From contig NZ_SMAO01000004.1 of NCBI RefSeq assembly GCF_004342175.1, forward strand, positions 310,001-374,000: DNA of 64,000 bases, in the 5' to 3' direction. Source of the stretch: Thiobaca trueperi (lineage in GTDB: Bacteria; Pseudomonadota; Gammaproteobacteria; Chromatiales; Chromatiaceae). Positions 27,651-36,526 of this stretch are shown here, piece after piece. Every line of letters starts with the position of its first letter. The stretch's first letter is position 1. The position numbers were made by a program, and so were the translations under genes. The notes below the pieces were generated by a model. It ran no database searches, was not told the origin of the DNA, and worked only from the letters and a program-made list of their open reading frames with translations.

Positions 27651-28463
27651 TTGAGCCAAGAGGCTTCCATTGATGATCTGATTGCGATCATGGCACGGCT
27701 GCGCGATCCGGAGCGCGGCTGTCCCTGGGATCTGCAACAGACCTTTCGCACCATTCTCCCCTATACCCTGGAAGAGGCCTACGAGGTCGCCGAGGCGATT
27801 GAGCAGGAAGATCCGGCCGCCCTGCGCGAGGAACTCGGCGACCTCCTGTTGCAGGTCGCCTTTCATTCGCGTATTGCCGAAGAAGCGGGCCTGTTTGATT
27901 TCGGGCAGGTGGTGCAGGGGATCTGCGACAAGTTGATCCGTCGCCATCCGCATGTCTTTGCTGAGCTGGATCTGCCCGATCTCGACGCGGTGCATGCCAA
28001 CTGGGAGCGCGAAAAGTCGCGCGAACGCGCAGCCAAAGGCAAGGGCGCGACGGACAGTCTGCTGGCTGGCGTAGCGGCTGCCTTGCCTGCCCTGGTGCGT
28101 GCCGAGAAATTGCAGCGGCGGGCGGCGCGGGTCGCTTTCGATTGGGACGACATCGCTGGCGTTTTTGCGAAGGTCGAGGAAGAACTCGGCGAATGCCGCG
28201 CAACGCTGGCTGAACAGACCGACCCGACCGAGCGCGTTCACGAAATCGGCGATCTGCTCTTCTCCTGCGTCAATCTGGCCCGTCACATGGGGGTTGATGC
28301 AGAACAGGCGCTGCGCGCGGCCAACCGGCGTTTCGAGCGACGCTTCGGACAGATCGAGGCCGCACTGCGGGTCAAGGGGCTGGAGCCGGGGCCGGCGGTG
28401 CGCGACGAGATGGAACATCTCTGGAATCTAGCCAAGATGGACGGACGCAATGAGCTTTCTTGA
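27651..28463 (+). CDS. mazG: Nucleoside triphosphate pyrophosphohydrolase MazG
   Basis: Hydrolyses (d)NTPs to NMPs, limiting noncanonical nucleotides and (p)ppGpp-linked stress. 270 aa with the tandem MazG layout. First domain: MARLRDPERGCPWDLQQTFRTILPYTLEEAYEVAEAI followed by LREELGDLLLQVAFHSRIAEE, the EExxE...ExxD metal site. The second domain repeats the pattern (VEEELGEC...EIGDLLFSCVNLARH). I chose TTG 27651, which has GGGG 8 bases upstream; GTG 27630 is the alternative. It overlaps the Nudix gene by 14 bases. Confidence 0.93.
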   Translation: MSQEASIDDLIAIMARLRDPERGCPWDLQQTFRTILPYTLEEAYEVAEAIEQEDPAALREELGDLLLQVAFHSRIAEEAGLFDFGQVVQGICDKLIRRHPHVFAELDLPDLDAVHANWEREKSRERAAKGKGATDSLLAGVAAALPALVRAEKLQRRAARVAFDWDDIAGVFAKVEEELGECRATLAEQTDPTERVHEIGDLLFSCVNLARHMGVDAEQALRAANRRFERRFGQIEAALRVKGLEPGPAVRDEMEHLWNLAKMDGRNELS

Positions 28464-29322
28464 CCAGATCCGGGCCTGCAATCGCTGGAATCCGGACGAT
28501 TTCCTGCCATTTCTGCTCGATGGCGAGCGCATCGGCAGTCTGCGCCCGAGTGCGGCGGATGCGCTGCGACGATGGCCGCCGCATTTTCGACTGACGGCAA
28601 ACGCCGTGCACTGGATCGACGCCCCCGCTGACTTCGCGACGCGAACCGCCGTGCTCGCAGAGGTGTCGCAGCATCTGGCCGAGGCCGGCGTGATCGAGCC
28701 GCTGCATGGCGAGCTGTATCCGGTGACCCCCGGCAATCGGGAGCAGGCGCGCTGTCTGATCGACCGCGCCTGCGCGCCCTTCTTCGGCATGCGCGCCTTC
28801 GGGCAGCATCTCAACGGCTTTGTGCGAACCGCACGCGGCATCGAGATGTGGATCGGACGGCGCGCGGCGAGTCGCCGCAATTATCCTGGGCGTCTGGATC
28901 ATCTGGTGGCCGGAGGTCTGCCCTATGGTCTGGATTTCGCCGAAAATCTGCGCAAGGAATGCGCCGAGGAGGCGGGCATGCCGGCTGAACTGGCGGATCG
29001 CGCGGTACCGGTGGGGGCCGTGACCTATTGCCGCGACTCGGAGCACGGTCTCAAACCCGATGTCATGTATTGCTACGATCTGGAACTGCCCGATGATTTC
29101 GTGCCGCGCTGCACCGATGGCGAGGTCGAGACCTTCTATCGTCTGCCGGTGGCCGAGGTGCGCGATCTGGTCCGTGACACCGGGGAATTCAAGCTCAACT
29201 GCAATCTGGTCATCATCGATTTTCTGATCCGTCATGGCCTGATCGAGCAAAGCGACCCGGATTATCTGGCGATTCTCCGTGGTCTGCGCGTACCCTTGCC
29301 CGGTCAGGCAAAAACCATCTAA
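28450..29322 (+). CDS. Nudix hydrolase with N-terminal DUF4743-type domain
   Basis: 290 aa. The N-terminal ~110 residues ([19 protein letters not shown]...) match the DUF4743 type found in thiamine-pyrophosphokinase-associated Nudix proteins. The Nudix box is GGLPYG followed by [13 protein letters not shown] around residues 155-177. The motif keeps the EE pair but has a non-canonical residue at the first conserved Glu position, as in that subfamily. The likely activity is hydrolysis of oxidised thiamine diphosphate or a related diphosphate; this is inferred. Coupled to mazG by overlap, suggesting a shared metabolite-cleaning role. Confidence 0.82.
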   Translation: MSFLDQIRACNRWNPDDFLPFLLDGERIGSLRPSAADALRRWPPHFRLTANAVHWIDAPADFATRTAVLAEVSQHLAEAGVIEPLHGELYPVTPGNREQARCLIDRACAPFFGMRAFGQHLNGFVRTARGIEMWIGRRAASRRNYPGRLDHLVAGGLPYGLDFAENLRKECAEEAGMPAELADRAVPVGAVTYCRDSEHGLKPDVMYCYDLELPDDFVPRCTDGEVETFYRLPVAEVRDLVRDTGEFKLNCNLVIIDFLIRHGLIEQSDPDYLAILRGLRVPLPGQAKTI

Positions 29323-29371
29323 TCTTGTCAGAATCCATCTTCAGTTCATCGCACTTGCGGAAACAGGCACC

Positions 29372-30616
29372 ATGAGCCCAGTTCGACCATCGATCCAACG
29401 ACGCATCACCCTTCCCGTGGCCATCGGCCCCGTCACCCTTGGCGGTCTGGCGCCGATTGTCATCCAGTCGATGACCAATACCGACACCGCCGATGTGGCC
29501 GGTACCGTGCAACAGGTGGCCGAGCTGGCGCGGGCGGGTTCGGAGCTGGTGCGAATCACGGTCAATCACGAATCCGCCGCGCGTGCGGTGCCGGCGATCC
29601 GCGAGGCGCTTGATGCCCAGGGTTGCAGGGTTCCGCTGGTCGGCGATTTTCATTTCAACGGGCACCGGCTGCTGGCCGATTACCCCGAGTGCGCGCAGGC
29701 GTTGGCCAAATACCGCATCAATCCGGGCAATGTCGGCACCGGCGAAACGAAGGGCAGCCAGTTCGCGACCATGATCGATCTGGCCTGCCGCTATGAGCGC
29801 CCGGTGCGGATCGGGGTCAACTGGGGGAGTCTGGATCAGGAACTCATTGCCCGCCTGATGGACGAAAACGCCCGTTCCGCCCAGCCGCGCGAGCCCGAAC
29901 ACATCATGCACGAGGCAATGGTGCAGTCGGCCCTTTCCAGCGCCGAGCGCGCCGTCGAACTGGGTCTGCCCAAAAACCGGATCATCCTGTCCTGCAAGAT
30001 GAGCGGGGTGCAGGATCTGATCGCGGTCTATCGGATGATGGCCGCGCGCAGCGATTATGCGCTGCATCTGGGTCTGACCGAGGCGGGGATGGGCTCCAAA
30101 GGCATCGTCGCCTCGACCGCTGCGCTGGCTGTGCTGTTGCAGGAAGGTATCGGCGACACCATCCGCGTGTCGCTGACCCCGGCCCCTGGCGAGGCGCGCA
30201 CCCGGGAGGTGGTGGTCGCGCAGGAGATTCTTCAGACCATGGGGCTGCGCGCCTTCGCGCCGATGGTCACGGCCTGTCCCGGCTGCGGTCGCACCACCAG
30301 CGACACCTTTCAGCATCTGGCGCAGAATATCCAGACCTATCTCCGCGACCAGATGCCGGTGTGGCGCACTCAGTATCCGGGCGTGGAGACCATGCAGGTG
30401 GCGGTCATGGGCTGCGTCGTCAACGGTCCCGGCGAGAGCAAGCACGCCAATATCGGCATCAGCCTGCCGGGCAGCGGCGAACGGCCCTCAGCGCCCGTCT
30501 ATATCGACGGCGAGAAAGTCACCACGCTCAAAGGCGAGGGAATTGCCGACCAGTTCAAACGCATGGTGGATGACTATATCGAATCCCACTATGGCGCGGG
30601 GTCGCGCTCGGGTTGA
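29372..30616 (+). CDS. ispG: 4-hydroxy-3-methylbut-2-en-1-yl diphosphate synthase IspG
   Basis: [4Fe-4S] enzyme of the MEP isoprenoid pathway, converting MEcPP to HMBPP; cytoplasmic. 414 aa. The N-terminal TIM barrel starts [15 protein letters not shown] and contains VGDFHFNGH and [10 protein letters not shown]. The C-terminal iron-sulfur domain has the cysteine motif [10 protein letters not shown] and the downstream [13 protein letters not shown] 29372 gives the family N-terminus; the frame is open 31 codons further upstream, overlapping the Nudix gene. Confidence 0.97.
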   Translation: MSPVRPSIQRRITLPVAIGPVTLGGLAPIVIQSMTNTDTADVAGTVQQVAELARAGSELVRITVNHESAARAVPAIREALDAQGCRVPLVGDFHFNGHRLLADYPECAQALAKYRINPGNVGTGETKGSQFATMIDLACRYERPVRIGVNWGSLDQELIARLMDENARSAQPREPEHIMHEAMVQSALSSAERAVELGLPKNRIILSCKMSGVQDLIAVYRMMAARSDYALHLGLTEAGMGSKGIVASTAALAVLLQEGIGDTIRVSLTPAPGEARTREVVVAQEILQTMGLRAFAPMVTACPGCGRTTSDTFQHLAQNIQTYLRDQMPVWRTQYPGVETMQVAVMGCVVNGPGESKHANIGISLPGSGERPSAPVYIDGEKVTTLKGEGIADQFKRMVDDYIESHYGAGSRSG

Positions 30617-30687
30617 ACGCCAGTTGGCAGGACGACTGACGACTGAGGTGGTTTCACGGGAAAGTTTCTACCAGAGTCAAGGCTCCA

Positions 30688-30786
30688 AATGGACAGGATG
30701 AACAGGATTTCGCAGGATTTACAGGAGACAAGCTATTGTTTTCTTCATCCTGTCAATCTTGAAAAATCCTGTGAATCCTGTCCATT
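30688..30786 (+). repeat. Inverted pair of ACAGGAT-type repeats
   Basis: The left arm is ATGGACAGGATGAACAGGAT plus a further ~18 bases. The right arm is roughly its reverse complement, ending AATCCTGTCCAT. The arms (~38 bases) are separated by ~22 bases and could form a long hairpin between ispG and the next small gene. They belong to the family at 11061 and 22490. Confidence 0.7.
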
Positions 30787-30851
30787 CACGATCTCTCAGT
30801 GGGTAGATTGTTTTCAGGAAATCGCCTTAACATGAAACCGGAGGATCAACG

Positions 30852-31058
30852 ATGCGCCTGATTGATGCCGAAGCCGCCATCCTCGCTGACCTGGCAGACG
30901 AAAGCGATGTCGTGGGCGAGAAGGGACTGTCCGGGTCGGGGGTTACGGTCGTCGCCGCCCGGCATCCCACACTGGGCCGGCTGGTGATCGTCAGGCTGCC
31001 GAATGGTTCGGGCGTCCTCGTCGAGATCGACGAGTCAGGCAACATCGCTCAATCCTGA
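30852..31058 (+). CDS. Small protein, unknown function
   Basis: 68 aa, acidic, no signal peptide or membrane segment. A strong ribosome binding site (CCGGAGG) precedes the ATG by about 8 bases. Balanced composition: MRLIDAEAAILADLADE, then VVAARHPTLGRLVIVRLPNGS. The family is not recognised. Its 3' end overlaps the 3' end of the convergent MlaA-like gene by 10 bases. Confidence 0.6.
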   Translation: MRLIDAEAAILADLADESDVVGEKGLSGSGVTVVAARHPTLGRLVIVRLPNGSGVLVEIDESGNIAQS

Positions 31059-31810
31059 CCGGAATCGCTCGCGATCCCGCGCAGCCCGTTGCAGCGGTCG
31101 AGGCGATGCGCCAGATAGTCAGCGCGCATCGCTTCGTAATCAGAGAACTCCAGCTTGCCGGCGTGGCTGTCGATCTGTCGCGTGGCGGCGATCTCGGCCA
31201 CGACCTCAACCGCCTCGGCGGCGGCAATCGCCAGCAGGCCCGATGAGGGGTCGAGCAGCATCCACATGGATGTCCAGAGAATGGCGTTGGTGACGATGAC
31301 ATCGGTGAAGGCGTCACGGGCGGTGCGCGGGCCGATGAAGGGCAGCACCAGATAGGGTCCGGCGTCCACCCCATAGGCGCAGAGCACCAGCCCGAGATCC
31401 AGTTCCTGACGCGGATAACCCCAGTCGGTAGCGGTGTCGTACCAGCCGAGCACGCCGACCGTGCTGTTGATGCCGAACCGCTGCGTGGCGGTCCAGGCGG
31501 TCGCCCAGTCTCCGATCAGCAATCCCGACAGCAGGGTGAGGGGCTCGTTGACAAAATTGATGGCGATGTTGCCGAAGCCGCCGCCCTGGTCGGTCTGACT
31601 TGGTGCAGCCTGCGGGGTTTGTGGCGCGAGGCCCGCGCCAAATTCGTGAATGAAACGATAGACTTCATGGTTGAAATCGAACATGAAGTGGCTATAACCA
31701 TCGAGAATAGCCGGTGTTGGCGAGACGTTGTCCGGATTGCTCTGCGCAAGCGATATGCCTGAAAACGTCATGGAGAGCAAAAGAAAATATGTCGCAATGC
31801 GATAGATCAT
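31049..31810 (-). CDS. MlaA (VacJ)-like outer-membrane lipid-transport protein without lipobox
   Basis: 253 aa. Motifs of the MlaA/VacJ family appear in order: FMFDFNHEVYRFIHEF, NFVNEPLTLLSGLL, FGINSTVGVLGWYDTATDWG, and DLGLVLCAYGVDAGPYLVLPFIGPRTARDA. In the known Mla system MlaA sits in the outer membrane and removes misplaced phospholipids. The N-terminal signal MIYRIATYFLLLSMTFSGISLAQ ends in an AxA-like site with no cysteine, so it is not a lipoprotein as canonical MlaA is. ATG at 31810 is chosen because GGGA precedes it closely; a TTG 9 bases upstream is possible. Confidence 0.82.
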   Translation of the reverse strand: MIYRIATYFLLLSMTFSGISLAQSNPDNVSPTPAILDGYSHFMFDFNHEVYRFIHEFGAGLAPQTPQAAPSQTDQGGGFGNIAINFVNEPLTLLSGLLIGDWATAWTATQRFGINSTVGVLGWYDTATDWGYPRQELDLGLVLCAYGVDAGPYLVLPFIGPRTARDAFTDVIVTNAILWTSMWMLLDPSSGLLAIAAAEAVEVVAEIAATRQIDSHAGKLEFSDYEAMRADYLAHRLDRCNGLRGIASDSGQD

Positions 31811-31946
31811 GAGTCCCAACTCTTCTGTGACCTGTTTGTCATATCACCGGCCAAGTAACCCTGGGTGTATTGTCTGCTTTTGATATTTGGACTAGAGTAA
31901 GTCGCCTTATCCCAACCTTTAGGCCGTTCACGAAGGAGTTATCCGG

Positions 31947-33041
31947 ATGTTCGATCTTGCCACCCTTGTTTTCGGCGCCGGATCCGCAGTGGGTCTTGCC
32001 GCTCTGCTTTCGACGGATCCGATCGTGGTCCGCAAGGCCTACGTGCCGCTTACGGTTGAATATTATCAGGGATACAACGGCATGTTGGTCTCAAAACTCC
32101 TGCGGGAACGGATTCGGATCATCGCCCGGGAAGCCGGCACCTCGCGCGGTGATTCGCTGGGCGTCTTCAACGCGGATGAATCCGCCATTGATGTCCTGGC
32201 GGAGCGGCTCTATGTGGATGGCGTCGTCGATTCGCTGCGCGAATTTCTCGATTTGCAGTCCTATAGTCTCGATCCCTATCTCGTTCAGTCACCGGATGGA
32301 GTCAAGCTGGGGATCAAGGGCGAATCGGCGGATGGGCAATTGTTTTATCTGTCCGTCAAGGGCGGTCAGGATGAAGACATACCTGTCCTCATCGATAGGC
32401 TCGCCCAGCTTTTCATCGAAAAGGTCGATCCTTATGTCTTGACGCTTTATTATTTCCGTCAGGACTACGCGCTGGGTGATTTCACCAAAAGTCTGCCGAT
32501 GATTGAGCATAGCGTTCGCGTCCTGCCGCAAGTATCCAAGGTGTGGCCGCTATTGCTTCGGGGGCGTGTGCATTATCGACTGGGCGAATATGATCAGGCG
32601 ATCCTCACATATCAGGAGGCATTGCGAATCGACCCCAACTTCCCGCTCGCCTTTGCGCGTTGGGGTGAGGCACTGGTCGCCAAGGGCGATGTCAAGGGTG
32701 GTCTGGAGAAGATGCAATTGGCGGTCGTCAAGATGCACCAGAATGACTTCGCCACGCACCATCTCACGTCGTTTGCCCCACCGATCTATACGCTGTTGGG
32801 CGACCATCTGGTCAAAATCGGCGCGGATGAGGCGGCGCGCGGAGTCTATGTTCAGGGCTTGGCGCTGGCGTCCAACGATCCTCTGCTTCAGACCAGTCTT
32901 GGCTCGCTCTATCTGCGCCACGGACAATTCGATCCAGCGATCAAGCTACTGCAAAGCGCCCTGGTCACGCATCCCGATCCGTCAGTTCCACGAAAGCTGC
33001 TGGATCAGGCCATGGCCAGAGAATCCGCCCCCCAATCCTGA
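31947..33041 (+). CDS. TPR-repeat protein with N-terminal membrane or signal segment
   Basis: 364 aa. Hydrophobic N-terminus (FDLATLVFGAGSAVGLAALLS), then a soluble region. From about residue 175 to 345 there are tetratricopeptide repeats, e.g. PLLLRGRVHYRLGEYDQAILTYQEALRIDPNFPLAFARWGEALVAKGD and LQTSLGSLYLRHGQFDPAIKLLQSAL. A clear AAGGAG precedes the ATG. TPRs mediate protein contacts; no partner is known. It starts a plus-strand run that continues with the small secreted protein and the MFS-sensor gene. Confidence 0.8.
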   Translation: MFDLATLVFGAGSAVGLAALLSTDPIVVRKAYVPLTVEYYQGYNGMLVSKLLRERIRIIAREAGTSRGDSLGVFNADESAIDVLAERLYVDGVVDSLREFLDLQSYSLDPYLVQSPDGVKLGIKGESADGQLFYLSVKGGQDEDIPVLIDRLAQLFIEKVDPYVLTLYYFRQDYALGDFTKSLPMIEHSVRVLPQVSKVWPLLLRGRVHYRLGEYDQAILTYQEALRIDPNFPLAFARWGEALVAKGDVKGGLEKMQLAVVKMHQNDFATHHLTSFAPPIYTLLGDHLVKIGADEAARGVYVQGLALASNDPLLQTSLGSLYLRHGQFDPAIKLLQSALVTHPDPSVPRKLLDQAMARESAPQS

Positions 33042-33143
33042 GGTATCTGTTCGCTTCTAGCCGCCCAACCGATCCCGCTCAGCCTCGGTGTGGCGGTCAA
33101 CATCCTATTCAATCGCTTGCTGCCAATCGGGAGTGCTAACGCT

Positions 33144-33524
33144 ATGATTCGTGCTTTCCTCTTCACCGTCGCCCTGTTCAGCGCGGGTCTTGCCAATGTC
33201 CATGCCGCGACCGCACCGACTTCCCAGGAATTTCTGGGAGGCGCCGGTAGCGCCTGTCTGACCGGTGGCGCTGTCTTCGGCTTGACCGCCTTCTTTGTCG
33301 GCCCCGCCGCGCTTACGATGGCCGGCACGCAGATTCTTCCCGCAACGGCCATGACCACCACCGGTGTCTCGGCTATGCTGGGTTGCGGCGCCAGTGCAGT
33401 CGCGGCTCTGGTTTATTACGGCGTCCAGTTAACCTACGATTTTTTCTATGGTGGTTGGGATTATCCCCTGTTGTATCCGCTGCGCACCGATCTCTCAGAA
33501 CCAGAGGCGGCTCCCGCCAAGTAA
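33144..33524 (+). CDS. Small secreted glycine/alanine-rich hydrophobic protein
   Basis: 126 aa. A signal peptide (MIRAFLFTVALFSAGLANVHA) precedes two hydrophobic Gly/Ala-rich stretches (GGAVFGLTAFFVGPAALTMAG and STAMLGCGASAVAALVYYG-like), resembling small channel-like or glycine-zipper envelope proteins. It is loosely similar in design to the protein at 44136-44600. GGGAG lies 10 bases before ATG 33144. Family not recognised. Confidence 0.65.
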   Translation: MIRAFLFTVALFSAGLANVHAATAPTSQEFLGGAGSACLTGGAVFGLTAFFVGPAALTMAGTQILPATAMTTTGVSAMLGCGASAVAALVYYGVQLTYDFFYGGWDYPLLYPLRTDLSEPEAAPAK

Positions 33525-33610
33525 CACGCCAGATAACCGTCTCCAGGTACGCGGGCGAACGAGGTTGGGTTTCTCGTCGCCCCTGCGTCCATCTTTGCCG
33601 AGATTGATCC

Positions 33611-36526
33611 ATGCCATTACAGCCGGCGCCACGCAGCGGGCGCCTGACCCTGACCCTGACCCTTGCCATTGCGCTCATTCTGGCCATTGGTCTGGCGCTG
33701 GCGTCCTATCTCGACGAGGCTAATTTCAGGCGCGCCCATACGCAGCTCGCCATCTCGCGCATGCTGGTTCCAACCCAGGATCTGCATCGTCTGATTGAGT
33801 CGAGTATGGACTTCGGTCTCGCCCTGACGCAGTTGACGACTCTGCCGCAACGCTTGCAGACCATGCTGGATGAGGATGCCGATCTTCTCGCGATCATGGT
33901 CTATGACCAATCGGGTCAGATCATCTTCCAGGCCGCACAGGGAGATGTCAGCGTGCCGGAGCGGATACCAGGCGATTGGCCGCATGGCGCGGCGGAACAG
34001 GATGGCTGGCATCTGGCGAACCCCGACCGTTATCTGCTCGGCATGGGATTCAGAAACAGTTTCAACCAGCCGGCGGGAACCCTGGTACTGGCCTATGACC
34101 GCGCGCGCGTTGATGCCCCCGTTGTATCGATGCGCGCTGCGCTGGTGCGCAATCTGGTGTTGACTCAGGCCATCATGACGCTGCTGGTGGCGGTGGGGGT
34201 CTATCGGCTCGTGCGCCCGTTGCGCGCCGAATTGCATGTCGCGAAAGCCTGCGGGGGAGGGAGGCTGGAGCGCCCTGATGAGGCGCAGACACCGGCCCAT
34301 CCGGTCAGCGACATGCTCGCCAACGTCATGGCCTTTGCGGCGGCCATCAATCGTGCGCTGCGTCGGCTCGCACAGGTGGCGGCAGGCCGGCCAGACGATG
34401 CGGCGCCTGAGATGGAATCAAACGCAACGCTTGCCCGTTTGATTGGACTGGATCGCTTCAACCGACGCATGCTGCTGTTCGCGCTTCTGCTCATCCTGTC
34501 CGGTGTTGGCGTCCTCTCCTATCTGACCCTGCTCGATTTCCGCCGCGAGTTCGAGCCTGCGCTCCATCGCAAGGCGGAGGTCATCGGCGATTCGCTGCGG
34601 CGGATGCTGCTGTTTCTGGATGCGCATGGCGTGCAGCCGCAGTCCCTGCGAGGTCTGGACGATCATTTCGAGACCATTCGCACGCATCATCCTGAAGTCG
34701 GTTATCTCGCGCTGGTCGATCCGTCCGGCCAGATCCAGGCCGCTGCCGGCACCATTCCCGAGCAGATCCGCGCTGATCTTCAAGCCCGAAATGCCGCTTC
34801 GGAAGGGCCGGTCGTGATTCAGTCGGACATTTATGTCGATACCCCGACCCCGGTTCATCGCGTGTCCGGCCTCATCGGCTATCTCCATGTCGGGCAGGAG
34901 CGTCGCTTTATCGACCATCAGATGGCTGAAATCTGGTGGGATCTCGGGACGGTCGCACTGGTCTCCATGCTGATCGCCTTCGAGTTGCTGCTGTTCGCCA
35001 TCGCCTTTCTCGTCCATGTTCCGCTTTCTGCCGTGGCGCGTCTGGCGCGGGAGGTGTGCGCTGGCAATTTTGCCGCGCGCATCGTCGTTCGTGCTCGCAA
35101 TGACTTTGGACAACTTGCCGCTGCCCTGAACGCGCGTCTTGACCATGTCGCTCAGGTCTGCCGGCAGGCGCTGGCCCAGGCACAGACCGAGACGACCCGG
35201 ATCGCGCTGACCCGTCTGCATGATCGTTATGGCCGCGATCAGGCGGGTGACTTGCAACCCGTTGCCGAGGATCGGCTGATCCTGATCCGCTGGCCGTTCT
35301 TTCTGCTCATCTTCGCCGAATCCCTGTCGCTGTCGTTTTTCCCGCTCTATGTCAGACAGCTTTACACCCCCATTCCCGGCTGGTCGCAGGAACTGGTGCT
35401 GGGACTGCCGATCTCGATCTTCATGCTGGTCTGGGCGCTCTCGCTGCCAGCCGGCGGCGCCTGGTCCGACCGGGTAGGCCGCCGCCGCGCCTTTCTGCTC
35501 GGCGCCCTTGTGGCCGGAGTGGGGCTGGCGCTGACAGCGACGGCACAGGGGATCTGGGATCTCATCCTCTGGCGATCACTGACTGCACTGGGGTATGGCG
35601 TCGTCTTCATCACCGCCCAAGGCTATGTGGTCGATTACACCCCGGCCGCCCAGCGTACACGCGGCATGGCGATGTTTCTGGCTACTTTTTTCGGCGGCTC
35701 GCTGTGCGGCGCAGCAATCGGCGGCATCCTGGCCGAACGGATCGGCTATGCACCGGTCTTCTGGCTGTCGGCCCTGCTGGCCCTGATTGCCGCCGCCGTT
35801 GCCGGACGCTTCTTGATTCCTCCGGCAGGACCGTCAGTCGCCGCCCGTTCGCGCGTGCGACTGGCGGATCTCTGGGATCTGCTGCGCAACCCGCGCTTCA
35901 TGGCCGTGACCCTGCTGACGGCGATCCCCGCCAAGCTGATCCTGACCGGTTTTCTCTACTATGCGATGCCGCTGTATCTGAGCACCCTGGCCTTGAACTC
36001 GGGCGATGTCGGACGGGTCATGATGACCTATGGTCTGGCCATGATCCTCCTGTCGCCGCTGGTGGGGTATCTCGCCGACGCCTGGGGCCGGCGCGCTGGA
36101 TTTGTCACAGTGGGTGGTCTGCTGGCGGCGCTCGCGATCCTGCTGCTCGAACTCAAGGCGAGCGTGCTGCTGGCGGTGTTTGGCATCACCCTGCTGGGGG
36201 CCGCTCAGGCCATCGGGGTCTCGCCGCAGCTCTCGCTGGTGATGGATGTGAGCCGGATCCATAGCGAACGCATGGGTGCCGGGACCGTGATGGGGATCTT
36301 CCGGCTGATGGAGCGTCTCGGCAATGTGCTGGGGCCAATCGTTCTGGCGCTGCTGATCGGGGCGCTGGGATTCGATGGCGCCTTCCTGGCGCTCGGTCTG
36401 TACGCCCTCTTATCCGTGGCGCTCTTCGGTCTGATCTGGCTGGCATTCGCGCGCCAGGATCGGCGGCTGGCTTCATCGCAAGCGTGCGTGCAACCGGTTT
36501 TGCGTGCGGAGCGTGCGGCGGCATGA
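33611..36526 (+). CDS. Double periplasmic sensor - HAMP - MFS transporter fusion
   Basis: 971 aa inner-membrane protein. Residues 12-32 and ~178-200 are membrane segments around a periplasmic sensor-like domain (VYDQSGQIIFQAA). Residues ~286-308 and ~443-471 bracket a second one (PEVGYLALVDPSGQIQAA, with IGYLHVG), both resembling dCache/PAS-like sensor folds. A HAMP-like segment follows (residues ~472-515, LAREVCAGNFAARI then NDFGQLAAALN). From ~558 to ~950 there are about 12 membrane segments of a Major Facilitator, including motif A GAWSDRVGRRRAFLLG (616-631). No kinase or methyl-accepting domain is present. Its stop overlaps the next gene's start (ATGA), so the two are translationally coupled. 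Substrate unknown. Confidence 0.85.
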   Translation: MPLQPAPRSGRLTLTLTLAIALILAIGLALASYLDEANFRRAHTQLAISRMLVPTQDLHRLIESSMDFGLALTQLTTLPQRLQTMLDEDADLLAIMVYDQSGQIIFQAAQGDVSVPERIPGDWPHGAAEQDGWHLANPDRYLLGMGFRNSFNQPAGTLVLAYDRARVDAPVVSMRAALVRNLVLTQAIMTLLVAVGVYRLVRPLRAELHVAKACGGGRLERPDEAQTPAHPVSDMLANVMAFAAAINRALRRLAQVAAGRPDDAAPEMESNATLARLIGLDRFNRRMLLFALLLILSGVGVLSYLTLLDFRREFEPALHRKAEVIGDSLRRMLLFLDAHGVQPQSLRGLDDHFETIRTHHPEVGYLALVDPSGQIQAAAGTIPEQIRADLQARNAASEGPVVIQSDIYVDTPTPVHRVSGLIGYLHVGQERRFIDHQMAEIWWDLGTVALVSMLIAFELLLFAIAFLVHVPLSAVARLAREVCAGNFAARIVVRARNDFGQLAAALNARLDHVAQVCRQALAQAQTETTRIALTRLHDRYGRDQAGDLQPVAEDRLILIRWPFFLLIFAESLSLSFFPLYVRQLYTPIPGWSQELVLGLPISIFMLVWALSLPAGGAWSDRVGRRRAFLLGALVAGVGLALTATAQGIWDLILWRSLTALGYGVVFITAQGYVVDYTPAAQRTRGMAMFLATFFGGSLCGAAIGGILAERIGYAPVFWLSALLALIAAAVAGRFLIPPAGPSVAARSRVRLADLWDLLRNPRFMAVTLLTAIPAKLILTGFLYYAMPLYLSTLALNSGDVGRVMMTYGLAMILLSPLVGYLADAWGRRAGFVTVGGLLAALAILLLELKASVLLAVFGITLLGAAQAIGVSPQLSLVMDVSRIHSERMGAGTVMGIFRLMERLGNVLGPIVLALLIGALGFDGAFLALGLYALLSVALFGLIWLAFARQDRRLASSQACVQPVLRAERAAA

